In this document: positions 16,201-24,002 of the stretch, piece after piece | How the letters are laid out: every line of letters begins with the position of its first letter | Position numbering within the stretch: the stretch's first letter is position 1 | Assembly: GCA_003223645.1 (NCBI GenBank) | Contig: QHVT01000006.1 | Coordinates: 1-64,000, forward strand | DNA: 64,000 nucleotides | Direction of reading: 5' to 3' | Source: Acidobacteriota bacterium | Lineage (GTDB): Bacteria > Acidobacteriota > Thermoanaerobaculia > Gp7-AA8 | Position numbers and translations under genes: made by a program | Notes under the pieces: generated by a model | What the model was told of the DNA's origin: nothing | Databases searched by the model: none | What the model saw: the letters and a program-made list of their open reading frames with translations, nothing else

Positions 16201-18531
16201 GACCGCGTACGTTCCGAGGAGCGCCCAATACGCGACGGCGACGCCGGTGACGATGACGATCAGCAGCGTTCCGGCCATGCGCAGCGCCGGCGTGAGCAGC
16301 AGCAGCAACGCGAGCGGGAGGAGGAAGGCGAGGACCATGTAGATCGCGCCGAAGTCGCCGAGGGCGGCGAACATGACGGCGATCGGCGCGAAGGCGAGAA
16401 GGACAATCGCCGCGATCGTGTCGGGCAGCGCCGGCTCGGTGGCGACCGCTGCTCCGGCGTCGAGCACGCGCAACGCGTCCTCGGTGAGCGCGAGCGGACG
16501 CGCGAGCAGCACCAGCGCGGGAATGCCGAGAATCCAGAACGGCGCGACGATCTGCCGCGTGTACTCCGGCGCGAGGCGCGACAGCGCGAGGATGGCGATC
16601 GAGCCGGCGATCCAGATCAGAAACGGGCGTTTCAATGCCGGATGGCGCAACGCGCTCCAGACGTGAAGCACCGGCTGCGGGAGAATGGTGCGCGCGCCCC
16701 CGCCCTCAGGCGCGCCGGAGGCGCGCACCACTCCCGCGTCGCCGAGGTTGCGCCAGAACGTGCGCCCGATCTCGAGCATGACGCGATAGGGAATCTGCCA
16801 GAGCTTCGCGAGCGAGTTGCGGATCGGAAGCGCGCTGACGATCGCGATCGCGGCGATCAGGTAGACGACGAGCAGCATGCGATCGAGCGGAGACGAGCCG
16901 AATCGGGCGGCGGCATTCGGCAGCACCTGCTTCGGCATCACGACGAGCTCGATCGCGGAGAGCGCGGCGAAGATCAGCGCGACAAAAATCGTGACGTTCC
17001 TGCTGCGCGCGCTCGGCGGAACGCCGGGGCGGTGATGCAGCCACAGACGGACGGCGAGCGTGATCAGGCCGGGCACGATCACGAGCGACGCGAGCGTGCC
17101 GGAGAGACCCTTGACCGTCACTTCGTCGACCGCGGCCGGCGCGAGGAGATAACGCACCGCCAGCATCACGCGAAACAGCAGCAGCGTCCAGACGGCGACG
17201 AGCACGCCGCCGATGCACCAGAGATCGCGAAGGCGCAGCCGCTGCGCGCTGCCGAACGCGATCGATGCGACGAACAGCGCCAGCGCGAGCCACGCGGAGA
17301 CGAGCGCGAGGAAGAGAGCGCGCGGCGTCGGAAGATCGCGCACCATCGCGATGGTGAGGATCAGTCCGCGCGACGATGCCGCACGCAGCGGAATCTCGAC
17401 GGTGGAGAGTGTGCGATTCGGCTCCAGCGCCGCGGCGAGCATGCCACCGCTCTTCATCCATCGCGGCGCATCGGGTCGCGCAGCGGGGACGTGATCCCTT
17501 CCGTCGCGGAAGCGCGGCAGACCGGCGGGCGAGATCTGCACCGCCTCGTCGTGGCGAAAGTCGGGTGCGCCGTGGCCGAGCGGAAGGAGGAACGTGTTCT
17601 CGCCGACGGCCGCCTCGCGCGCGAAGGAGAGCGAGCTCGCGCCGTCGCGCAGCGGCGGCAGCGAAGTGGTGCGCGTCCATGGCGGCTCGAACGAGACGCG
17701 CGTCGCGCCGCCGTCGGCGGCGACGTGCATGCCTAAGCGCCGGCGCGGCCAGAGAATCTCGACCTTGGAAGAGGGCGCGATGGCAAGCTCGCGCCACGCT
17801 TCGCCGTCCATCACCAGCCGCAGCTCGTCATCGTCGGGCATGAGAATGCGCAGCGAGCCCGCCCACTCTTCGAGCGCGTGAATCGTCGCGAGATCGATCG
17901 AGCCGTCGCGGCGCAGATCGTTGAGACGCGGGACGAGCAGCGAGTCGAGCACGCGCACGCGCGTCGCGTGCACCGGCGGCGGATCGATGACGACGAGCGG
18001 CTCCGCGACCGGCGTGCGGCTGATTTTCAGTTTGCGCCGCCGCAGCCAGCCGGTGCGCGCGAGCTCGATCGAGAACTTGCCGATCTGCTTCGCGCCTCCG
18101 CCGAGCGTGATCTTGTCGCCGTTCGCGTACTCACTGCCGGCGCGCACGAGCGCTTCGCCGCCGCGCGTCCGCAGGTGCAGGTTGCCGTCCGTGCCCGGCG
18201 CGATCTGGACTTCCGGCAGGAAGTTGCCGTTCGGCCAGCCGAGGATCGCGGAGTGCTCCGCGCCACCGATCGAGAGCATGCCGGTCGTGCGATCCGACGT
18301 CTGCGCGCCGATCCACGCGACCTGCGTCGAGCGCGGCCACTCCGCGAGCGACGCCAGCGGCACGATGACGATCGCGATTCCGATCAACGCCGCCACGAGA
18401 ATCACGATCACCGGCGGGACGTGCCGCGAGTGCTGCAGCGACGGCAGCAGCTCTTCGCGGTGGCGAAACTCCACGAGCCACGCGATGAGAAGCGATGCAA
18501 AGACCACGGTCGCCAGGAGCGGCAGTGTCAT
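13240..18531 (-). CDS. SEDS glycosyltransferase-PBP transpeptidase fusion
   Basis: 1763 aa. Two helices (1-21, 40-62) are followed by a long beta-rich soluble region (64-400) and then about 16 membrane helices (404-1057). The stretch at 838-879 (GGWFGLGFNRAP, then QYDSVYSFFVVGEHGAIGG) matches the FtsW/RodA signature. D863 aligns with the catalytic Asp of SEDS polymerases. Residues 1060-1270 resemble a class B PBP dimerisation domain. The transpeptidase domain has SAAK (S1389, K1392), SDN (1458-1460) and KTG (1690-1692), so all three catalytic motifs are intact. FtsW/RodA and their PBPs are normally separate proteins; here one chain could polymerise and cross-link peptidoglycan. Residues about 601-613 (VVRASGAPEGGGA) are encoded by palindromic repeat D. 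First gene of a three-gene operon. Confidence 0.9.
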   Translation of the reverse strand: MTLPLLATVVFASLLIAWLVEFRHREELLPSLQHSRHVPPVIVILVAALIGIAIVIVPLASLAEWPRSTQVAWIGAQTSDRTTGMLSIGGAEHSAILGWPNGNFLPEVQIAPGTDGNLHLRTRGGEALVRAGSEYANGDKITLGGGAKQIGKFSIELARTGWLRRRKLKISRTPVAEPLVVIDPPPVHATRVRVLDSLLVPRLNDLRRDGSIDLATIHALEEWAGSLRILMPDDDELRLVMDGEAWRELAIAPSSKVEILWPRRRLGMHVAADGGATRVSFEPPWTRTTSLPPLRDGASSLSFAREAAVGENTFLLPLGHGAPDFRHDEAVQISPAGLPRFRDGRDHVPAARPDAPRWMKSGGMLAAALEPNRTLSTVEIPLRAASSRGLILTIAMVRDLPTPRALFLALVSAWLALALFVASIAFGSAQRLRLRDLWCIGGVLVAVWTLLLFRVMLAVRYLLAPAAVDEVTVKGLSGTLASLVIVPGLITLAVRLWLHHRPGVPPSARSRNVTIFVALIFAALSAIELVVMPKQVLPNAAARFGSSPLDRMLLVVYLIAAIAIVSALPIRNSLAKLWQIPYRVMLEIGRTFWRNLGDAGVVRASGAPEGGGARTILPQPVLHVWSALRHPALKRPFLIWIAGSIAILALSRLAPEYTRQIVAPFWILGIPALVLLARPLALTEDALRVLDAGAAVATEPALPDTIAAIVLLAFAPIAVMFAALGDFGAIYMVLAFLLPLALLLLLTPALRMAGTLLIVIVTGVAVAYWALLGTYAVAPGMTEHILSRVEVMKHGSSAQEWLLDLEAPSAGDAKAVTAANVRNALVHEWEHLAMVRKGGWFGLGFNRAPAEQSFIRQDTIQYDSVYSFFVVGEHGAIGGLLLLAIFAAPALLLLMRRKSLRAGDMLALVIAAALLGEAAAHAAMNVAQLWFSGRNLPLLATSSNSDIVRWGILLGLMCQALLWSSRLHADSADTIPEALVTRKNVFDPAFAYAGRRRARHFAFGAIIAAGAIAAFVTKDFAWLAFACAIPLAIVLRTREVATLALLPAILVIVLVVRGSVRAIRSDEYDVLTWSRLLRRVDELQDNGTLHFDPSTKRISFRGADGKMTDRPSGATLLEAEVLRFNAMPERLRMNGGRESLPPAFFDVASPNDYYTRMFELWQAESERAVRERPSVFTINRIESESEGEPELAYEITGNPDFNVVHSFAEDLKEEQLQPVSIRGRSGPVEILGRAWVMGHWVYAPSVDARRLGLGWIHDAGAALFRVRSGQRARATQLTLDADLQRVTQATAEAAGRELFGGLTAQRAPAALPPRVAITIMRATNGETLAMGSWPRPASGDRWSSQTASDGKQTWREFEPPVTWLETSAPRALASHHAVDHNFTAIEMGSAAKPFWATAALTVHPSLDRQLFVHNGDCDRVANQRCYERQMFGVEMAKKGWQVAAFPRWIDFSTYLAASDNRYHTRLGFLSLARENANAIADDGRGRSISGRESLTGSSTPWNRYPALPDSTENSRDHASHLADLHQQPVATKMRDLFGARTGAPPPEGDQRRYLLSFWSGDERDDLRASNGLEPMAAISPEAVDLRLNRIHDTREFVAVLLGGASSRWSNIAAAAAFSSWAMRKPVVPHVVARDSATVPLPSRAAAFDDAANAAARKLSTGLKRVIDDGTAISIRNRLAPLAAQYEIYAKTGTLSTIDRDRPTSRIMIVIIKRNADGTPRNAITLSFVAERSSPGFATAQAGRFIERYQSELVRLLESEGAGR
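16687..16734. repeat. Palindromic repeat family D, copy 1, inside the SEDS-PBP gene
   Basis: GC-rich inverted repeat (GGTGCGCGC...GCGCGCACC) in the linker between membrane helices of the fusion protein. It adds about 16 codons (VVRASGAPEGGGARTI) without breaking the frame. The other copy is at 20261-20322 in the M61 peptidase gene. Confidence 0.8.
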
Positions 18532-18587
18532 CGTCTTAGGTTTCTACGTAAAAAACGCGCGCGGGATTTAGCCGTACGTTGCGGAGC

Positions 18588-18660
18588 CTCCAGGCCTCCG
18601 AGCCTCCCGGCCTCCAAGATTTCCTTTGAGGCTTGGAGGCCAGGAGGCTTGGAGGCTACT
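18588..18660. repeat. Inverted GAGGC-rich repeat (family G)
   Basis: Short GGAGGCTTGGAGGC-type units in inverted arrangement between the divergent SEDS-PBP and M61 genes. The promoters of both must lie in or beside this 143-bp gap. A similar array of GAGGCTCA units is at 62769-62866. Confidence 0.7.
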
Positions 18661-18674
18661 ATCCCCCCGCGCGA

Positions 18675-20453
18675 ATGCCGCATTATCTCGTCAGCTGGAC
18701 GAACCCGCACGATCGGCTCCTCGAGATCACCCTTCGCTTCACCGCACCCGCCGATACGCCGCGTCTGCTTCTGCCGGCCTGGCGTCCCGGCCGTTATCTC
18801 ATTCAGAACTACGCGGCGAACGTGCGGGAGTGCACAGCGGGCGAGCATCGCATCCGGAAAGAGGCGAAGTCTTCATGGCGCGTGGATGCGCGGGCGGGGG
18901 AGGCGGTCACGGTCACGTATCGCTACTACGCGGGCGTGCTCGATGCCGGTTCGTCGTTTCTCGACGACGACGAGGTGTACATCAATGGCTCGAATCTGTT
19001 CATGCTCGTGGACGGACTGCGCAGCGAAGAGCATCGACTGACGATCGCGGCGCCGGCGGAGTGGAGGATCGAGTCGCAACTGCAATACGCTGTCATCCTG
19101 AGTCGCGAAGACGGCGAAGGACCCCCGGCCGGCAGCGCGAGCAGCGTCCTTTCGCCGGGGGTCCTTCGCTCCGCTCAGGATGACACGAATTACGTTGCCC
19201 GCGATTACGACTATCTCATCGACTCGCCGATCATCGCCGCCGCGACCATGACGCGGCATACCTTCGACGAAGCGGGGGCGCGGTTTCACATGATCTATCG
19301 CGATGACCGGGGGTTCGACACGGAGCAGTACATCGAGCCCACGCGCGCGATCATCCGCACGCAGGCGCAGCTCTTCGGCGGATTGCCGTTCTCCGAATAT
19401 CGATTTCTCTATCACGTCCGCGAGAAATGGCACGGCGTTGAGCATGAGGACTCGTGCTCGATCATCCTCAAGCGCAGTGCCCTCGGCACCGCGGACGACC
19501 GCACGCTGTCCATCAGCGCGCACGAGCTGTTCCACGCATGGAACGTAAAGCGGATGCTGCCGGCCAAGTTCCATCCCTACGATTACTGGAACGAAACACC
19601 GACGCGCCTCTTGTGGGCGATGGAAGGGCTGACGTCGTATTACGGCGATCTGTCGCTCGTGCGCGGCGGTGTGTGGGATGAGGTGCGGTATCTCGAGCAT
19701 CTGCGCAAGGAGATCGAGACGCTCGAAGGTCTGCCCGCGCGGTTGCATCTGCCGCTTTCGCAGGCGAGCTTCGACGGCTGGCTCAGCGATCCCGCGCAAA
19801 TGCACGATCACGCGAACGCGTGGTACTCGTTCTACACGAAGGGGGAGATCGTCTCGATGCTGCTCGATCTGACGATTCGCCGCGCGACGAACGGCGCGAA
19901 GTCGCTCGACGACGTGCTCCTGCTGCTGTGGGACAAAAAGATTCTCGAAGAGGACGCGGTAGAACGGGTCGTTGAGCAAGTCGCGGACGTCGGCGACTTC
20001 TTCGCGCGCTACGTCGACGGAGTCGAGCCGCTGCCGTACGCGGAATTGTTCGCCGCCGCCGGTGTTGCATTCGCGTCCGCTCCGCGCCCGGGCTCCTCCC
20101 TCGGCGCAAAGGTGAAAATGGTCGACGGTTTGCTGACAATCGAAAGCGTGCTGCGCGGCGGCGCGGGAATGGACGCGGGACTCCTGCCGAACGACGAGAT
20201 GCTCTCGCTCGACGGCACGCGCATCAACAGCGAGGGCGCACTGGAGACAGCGCTGGCCGGAGTGGTGCGCGCCTCCGGCGCGCCCCCGCCCGGAGACGCG
20301 CCGGAGGCGCGTACCACTCCAGTTGAGCTCCTGATCTCGCGCGCCGGCGTCTTGAAGACGCTCGCGCTCGAAGCGCGTCCCGATCCGCGTCCGCAGATTA
20401 CGCTGCGCATCACCGGGCCGAGCGAGCTGAGAAAACAATGGCTATCGAATTGA
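18675..20453 (+). CDS. M61-family metallopeptidase with PDZ domain
   Basis: 592 aa from ATG 18675. That start gives the family N-terminus (MPHYLVSWTNPHDRLLEI); the upstream ATG at 18633 lies in a repeat. Zinc motif HELFH at 283-287 with the third ligand E317 (AMEGL), as in glycyl aminopeptidase M61. A PDZ domain spans about 470-570. No signal peptide is seen. Residues 139-172 are encoded by palindromic repeat A and residues 530-548 by repeat D. Both are in frame and fall outside the catalytic core, so the enzyme is probably active. Followed by a short membrane protein gene that overlaps its 3' end by 16 nt. Confidence 0.92.
   Translation: MPHYLVSWTNPHDRLLEITLRFTAPADTPRLLLPAWRPGRYLIQNYAANVRECTAGEHRIRKEAKSSWRVDARAGEAVTVTYRYYAGVLDAGSSFLDDDEVYINGSNLFMLVDGLRSEEHRLTIAAPAEWRIESQLQYAVILSREDGEGPPAGSASSVLSPGVLRSAQDDTNYVARDYDYLIDSPIIAAATMTRHTFDEAGARFHMIYRDDRGFDTEQYIEPTRAIIRTQAQLFGGLPFSEYRFLYHVREKWHGVEHEDSCSIILKRSALGTADDRTLSISAHELFHAWNVKRMLPAKFHPYDYWNETPTRLLWAMEGLTSYYGDLSLVRGGVWDEVRYLEHLRKEIETLEGLPARLHLPLSQASFDGWLSDPAQMHDHANAWYSFYTKGEIVSMLLDLTIRRATNGAKSLDDVLLLLWDKKILEEDAVERVVEQVADVGDFFARYVDGVEPLPYAELFAAAGVAFASAPRPGSSLGAKVKMVDGLLTIESVLRGGAGMDAGLLPNDEMLSLDGTRINSEGALETALAGVVRASGAPPPGDAPEARTTPVELLISRAGVLKTLALEARPDPRPQITLRITGPSELRKQWLSN
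19090..19186. repeat. Palindromic repeat family A, copy 2, inside the M61 gene
   Basis: The complete hairpin (GTCATCCTGAGTCGCG... to ...CGCTCAGGATGACA) lies within the open reading frame and is translated as about 32 residues (VILSREDGEGPPAG to VLRSAQDD). Its length is a multiple of three. Confidence 0.9.
20261..20322. repeat. Palindromic repeat family D, copy 2, inside the M61 PDZ domain
   Basis: Inverted repeat GAGTGGTGCGCGCCTCCGG...CCGGAGGCGCGTACCACTC, encoding about 19 extra residues (VVRASGAPPPGDAPEART) in the loop before the last PDZ strands. Confidence 0.9.
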
Positions 20454-20881
20454 TCGAAGACGGCGTGCCGCTCGAAGGAATCGAGGAGTCGTTCCGCGAG
20501 CTGGTCGATCTCTTTGGCGGCACGATCACGAACGCGCGCGACTTCACGCTGCCGCTTCGCAGGGGCGTGCCGAGCAGCGGCTCGGTCGAGTGCACGATCT
20601 CGTGGGCGAACGACGCGATCACGCTCACCGCGAATCGCGACGTCGACGCGCCGAAGTATCAACGCGTCCTGCTGCTCCTCGCCGGCGTGATCGGCTCGGT
20701 GCTGTTTCTCCTCTGGCCGTTCTATCCCGGCCAGCGCGAATACGGCACGCTGGCTTGGCTCGGCGGCGCGGTGGCGATCGCCGTCTACATCATCTCGCTG
20801 CGCCGGACGAGCGGAGGAGTCGTCGCCGATTTCCTGCAGCGCCTCGCGCGGCGGCAGCGAGAGCGCGCGTCATCGGTGTAG
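20438..20881 (+). CDS. Small two-helix membrane protein
   Basis: 147 aa, overlapping the M61 gene by 16 nt. Residues 1-75 are soluble. Two hydrophobic helices follow (about 77-94 and 104-121), then a basic tail (RRTSGGVVADFLQRLARRQR). The family is not recognised. The overlap implies translational coupling, so it may assist or anchor the peptidase. Confidence 0.75.
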   Translation: MAIELIEDGVPLEGIEESFRELVDLFGGTITNARDFTLPLRRGVPSSGSVECTISWANDAITLTANRDVDAPKYQRVLLLLAGVIGSVLFLLWPFYPGQREYGTLAWLGGAVAIAVYIISLRRTSGGVVADFLQRLARRQRERASSV

Positions 20882-21012
20882 GGCAGGTTTTCCAACCTGC
20901 CCCCCCGAGGGCGGGCTGGAAAGCCGGCCCCACACCGGAGAGCGAGCACCCAAAGCAGTCGAGAACCAGTGGAGGACAGGCAATCCTGCCTGTCCGGCTC
21001 TCGGAACGATTT
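20880..21012. repeat. Intergenic inverted repeats (family E copy 1 plus a related hairpin)
   Basis: GGCAGGTTTTCCAACCTGCC and its partner GGCTGGAAAGCCGGCC, then GGACAGGCAATCCTGCCTGTCC. The first resembles the element at 32669-32735. It fills the 190 bp between convergent genes and could act as a bidirectional transcription stop, although no T-run is present. Confidence 0.75.
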
Positions 21013-21070
21013 CAAACGGACAGACAAGATTGGCCCCATCTCTGGGAGCCTCTCCGGGCGTTCGTCGGTC

Positions 21071-22249
21071 TTACAGCCGGTCCGTGAGAATCGTCTTCGC
21101 GATCGTCGCCAGCTGCATGTTGCTCGTCCCCTCGTAGATCTGGCCGACCTTGGAGTCGCGCCAGAATTTCTCGACGGGGTACTCCTTCGTGTAGCCGTTG
21201 CCGCCGTAGAGCTGGATGGAGAGGGACGTCACTTTCTCCGCCACTTGGGAGGAGAACAGCTTCGCCATTGCGGCTTCGCGGAGGAAGGGGCGGCCGGCGT
21301 CTTTCAGGCGCGCGGCGTTGTAGACCATGAGGCGGGCGGCTTCGAGATCGGTCGCGGCCTGGGCGATCTGGAACTGGACGCCCTGGAAGTCGGCGATGCG
21401 GGTGCCGAACTGGCGGCGCTCCTTGGTGTACGCGATCGCGTATTCGAGCGCGCCGCGCGCGACGCCGAGCATCTGCGCGCCGATGCCGATGCGGCCTTCG
21501 TTCAGGGTCTCGATGGCGATCTTGTAGCCCTTGCCGGCTTCGCCGAGGACGTTTTCCTTCGGGACGCGGCAATCCTCGAGGATCAGCTCGCACGTCGACG
21601 ACGCGCGGATGCCGAGTTTGTCCTCTTTCTTGCCGACCTGGAATCCGGGGAAGTCGCGCTCGATCAGGAACGCCGTGATGCCCTTGTAGCCCGCATCCGG
21701 ATTGGCGTTGGCGAAGACGATGAAGATCTCGGCCTCGGCGGCATTCGTGATCCACAGCTTCTGCCCGTTGAGCACCCAGTGGTCGCCCTTGTCCTCGGCA
21801 CGCGTCGCCAGCGCGAACGCGTCCGATCCCGATCCCGCCTCGGACAGGGCGTACGCGCCGACCTTCTCCGTGGCCAGGAGGGAGAGGTACTTCGACTTCT
21901 GATCTTCGTTGCCCCAGCGGATGATGGCGTTGTTGACGAGCGTGTTCTGCACGTCGACGAGCACGCCGCAGGAGGCATCGACGTGCGACAGCTCCTCGAC
22001 CACCAGCACAGCGTTGAAAAATGACGAGCCGGCGCCGCCCCACTGGTCCGGAACCTCGATGCCCATGATGCCGAGCTCGAAGAAGCTCTGGATGAGATCT
22101 TTCCGCATGGTCGCGGCGTGATCCATCTCAGGAACGAGCGGGCGGATCTTCTCGATTGCGAAGTCGCGCACGCTCTCCTGGAACATCTGTTCTTCTTCCG
22201 AAAGCACCGTGAGCGGGGTGCCGGGGGCGAGCTCGATGGTGGTGGTCAT
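21071..22249 (-). CDS. Acyl-CoA dehydrogenase
   Basis: 392 aa, the usual length. Oxidises acyl-CoA to trans-2-enoyl-CoA with FAD and passes electrons to ETF. Visible family motifs are YALSEAGSGSDAFALATRAE (FAD/substrate region), RIGIGAQMLGVARGALEYA, and the C-terminal YGGNGYTKEYPVEKFWRD, then QIYEGTSNMQ with catalytic Glu373. The sequence is closest to short/branched-chain acyl-CoA dehydrogenases (beta-oxidation or Val/Ile breakdown). No other fatty-acid gene is nearby. Confidence 0.95.
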   Translation of the reverse strand: MTTTIELAPGTPLTVLSEEEQMFQESVRDFAIEKIRPLVPEMDHAATMRKDLIQSFFELGIMGIEVPDQWGGAGSSFFNAVLVVEELSHVDASCGVLVDVQNTLVNNAIIRWGNEDQKSKYLSLLATEKVGAYALSEAGSGSDAFALATRAEDKGDHWVLNGQKLWITNAAEAEIFIVFANANPDAGYKGITAFLIERDFPGFQVGKKEDKLGIRASSTCELILEDCRVPKENVLGEAGKGYKIAIETLNEGRIGIGAQMLGVARGALEYAIAYTKERRQFGTRIADFQGVQFQIAQAATDLEAARLMVYNAARLKDAGRPFLREAAMAKLFSSQVAEKVTSLSIQLYGGNGYTKEYPVEKFWRDSKVGQIYEGTSNMQLATIAKTILTDRL

Positions 22250-22288
22250 GGCGGGCGAATCATATCTGAACGGGTACGGTTATCATCC

Positions 22289-22375
22289 GTGCGGTTGCTC
22301 GGTTACGCGGTTGCTCGGTCGCGCGGCAAAGACGATTCGCCGCGCAACCGCGTAACCTGGCAACCGCGCAACCAC
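22289..22375. repeat. Inverted repeat family F, copy 1
   Basis: Arms built from GGTTGCTCGGTTACGCGGTTGC and its complement (CGCAACCGCGTAACC). Related copies are at 57697-57768 (between mutS2 and dnaG) and 63656-63733. Lies directly upstream of tRNA-Leu. Confidence 0.8.
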
Positions 22376-22382
22376 ACCACAG

Positions 22383-22470
22383 GCCCCGGTGGCGGAATGG
22401 CAGACGCATCGGACTTAAAATCCGCTGCCCCGAGAGGGGCGTGCCGGTTCGACTCCGGCCCGGGGCACCA
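22383..22470 (+). tRNA. tRNA-Leu (anticodon UAA)
   Basis: 88 nt including an encoded CCA. The acceptor arms GCCCCGG and CCGGGGC pair. The anticodon loop CTTAAAA gives UAA. There is a long class II variable arm and a T-loop GGTTCGACTCC. Reads UUA, a rare codon in this GC-rich genome. Confidence 0.95.
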
Positions 22471-22497
22471 CAACGCGGTTGCTTGCTCGCGAGAAGT

Positions 22498-22750
22498 TCC
22501 CGCGCCCGAGCCCGCGCCCGCTTCCGCGCCCGGGGTGGGCGGCGAGCGAAGCGACGACTGAGCCTTCAATCACAAAACTAGTGGAGCGGCGGCCGCTCTC
22601 GGCCGCCGACCTCTCGCGAGAATCCGGCGGCCGAGAGCGGCCGCCGCTCCACAGGCATACGTGCGAGCACACACGGAATCAGCGTTGACGCTGTACTCCG
22701 TTGCCCCCACCCCGGGCGCGGAAGCGGGCGCGGGCGCGGGCGCGGGGCAC
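22498..22750. repeat. Nested inverted repeats with family B copy 2
   Basis: A GC-rich CGCGCCCGAGCCCGCGCCC stretch at about 22498-22543 has an inverted counterpart at about 22703-22750. Between them, 22581-22652 is family B copy 2 (GTGGAGCGGCGGCCGC and its complement). No gene is visible in 22471-22886. Confidence 0.75.
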
Positions 22751-22886
22751 CATTGATCATGTGCACAACATTCGCTACAGTGCGGTGTGCAACGGATTGT
22801 GTGCACGACGTTCTGAAGCGCGTGGGTGAGGGGCGCAACGTGCGAAATGCGATTCGCGGCGTTGATTAACGGGCCGGGAGGGGAGT

Positions 22887-23150
22887 GTGGACACTTGCTC
22901 ATATTGCGGCGCGCCGTTTCCGCGGACTCGGAAGACGCGCAAGTACTGCACGAATCGCTGTAAGACGAATGCCTGTCTCGACAAGAAACCGCGGCTGCGC
23001 GCGGCCGAGGTCGAGGCGCTGCACGAGATCCTGCGGACGGAGTTTCATTCCGTCGAGGCGTTGCGCGAGCAGCTTCGCGCGATCCTCGCGCCGCACCTCC
23101 CGCCCATCCCGCTGATCGACGGCCGCGCGGCGGTGCCCCGGCTTGACTAA
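22887..23150 (+). CDS. Small zinc-ribbon protein
   Basis: 87 aa from GTG 22887, with a GGGAGGGGAG ribosome-binding stretch just upstream. The N-terminus has CSYCG and YCTNRC, four Cys arranged as a treble-clef or zinc ribbon (C4, C7, C21, C25). The rest is helical (VEALHEILRTEFHSVEALRE). Likely nucleic-acid binding. It stands immediately before the export operon with 20 bp between stop and start, so it may belong to it or regulate it. Confidence 0.75.
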   Translation: MDTCSYCGAPFPRTRKTRKYCTNRCKTNACLDKKPRLRAAEVEALHEILRTEFHSVEALREQLRAILAPHLPPIPLIDGRAAVPRLD

Positions 23151-23171
23151 TATCTCGACTAACATCGCCCC

Positions 23172-24002
23172 GTGACAACCCAGGCTCGCACGCTCGTCCT
23201 CCGCCCCACGCGCGGCTGGCGCTCGATCGATTTCGGCGAGCTGTGGGCGTATCGCGAGCTCCTCTACATCTTCGCCTGGCGCGACCTGAAAGTCCGTTAC
23301 CGCCAGACGCTCCTCGGCGCGATCTGGGTGATGGGTCAGCCGCTCGTCACGATGCTGATCTTCACGCTGCTCTTCAATCGCGTGGCGAAGATCGGGACCG
23401 GGACCTCCGTGCCGTATCCGCTGTTTGTTTTGTCGGGGACGCTCATCTGGAGCTTCGTCTCCAGCGCGATCAACCGCGCCGGCAACTCCCTCATCGGCGC
23501 GTCCTATCTCATTTCGAAAGTGTACTTTCCGCGACTCGTCGTCCCGCTCTCGAACGTCGTCAGCGACATCGTCGACTTCGTCATCGCGGCGCTGCTCCTC
23601 ATCCCCGCGATGATGTGGTACGGCGTCGCGCCTTCTCCGCACGTCGTCCTCGCGCCGCTGGTCCTGATCCTCGCCGGAGTGTTCGCCCTCGGCGCCGGCC
23701 TCTGGGTTGCCGCGCTGAACATCGAGTACCGCGACATCCGCATCCTCGTTCCGTGGGTGTTGCAGATCGCGATGTATGCGACGCCGGTCGTCTATCCGCT
23801 GTCCGCGCTTCCGGCGAAATATCAGTTCGTAGCGAAACTGAATCCGATGACGGGGATCGCCGAGGCGTTTCGGTGGGCGTTGTTTGGAACGCCGATCGCG
23901 CCGCTGCCGCTGGTGTGGTCGATCGTCGTGGCGGTGAGCCTTCTTTTCAGCGGTGCGTACTACTTCCGGCGCGTGGAGCGGCGCTTCGCCGACATCCTCT
24001 GA
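23172..24002 (+). CDS. wzm: ABC-2 polysaccharide exporter permease
   Basis: 276 aa from GTG 23172. Six predicted membrane helices, with the typical amphipathic start FAWRDLKVRYRQTLLGAIW found in Wzm/TagG/RfbA permeases. Exports undecaprenyl-linked polysaccharide (O-antigen or similar) with the ATPase encoded next. The TGATG overlap with the ATPase gene at 24000-24004 shows coupling. The cluster that follows supports a surface-glycan role; which glycan cannot be told. Confidence 0.92.
   Translation: MTTQARTLVLRPTRGWRSIDFGELWAYRELLYIFAWRDLKVRYRQTLLGAIWVMGQPLVTMLIFTLLFNRVAKIGTGTSVPYPLFVLSGTLIWSFVSSAINRAGNSLIGASYLISKVYFPRLVVPLSNVVSDIVDFVIAALLLIPAMMWYGVAPSPHVVLAPLVLILAGVFALGAGLWVAALNIEYRDIRILVPWVLQIAMYATPVVYPLSALPAKYQFVAKLNPMTGIAEAFRWALFGTPIAPLPLVWSIVVAVSLLFSGAYYFRRVERRFADIL

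Noticed and set aside
14680-17736. 1018-codon plus-strand ORF opposite the SEDS-PBP gene
   Set aside because: Extremely Arg/Glu/Asp-rich with no domain; it is the antisense shadow of a gene with clear motifs.
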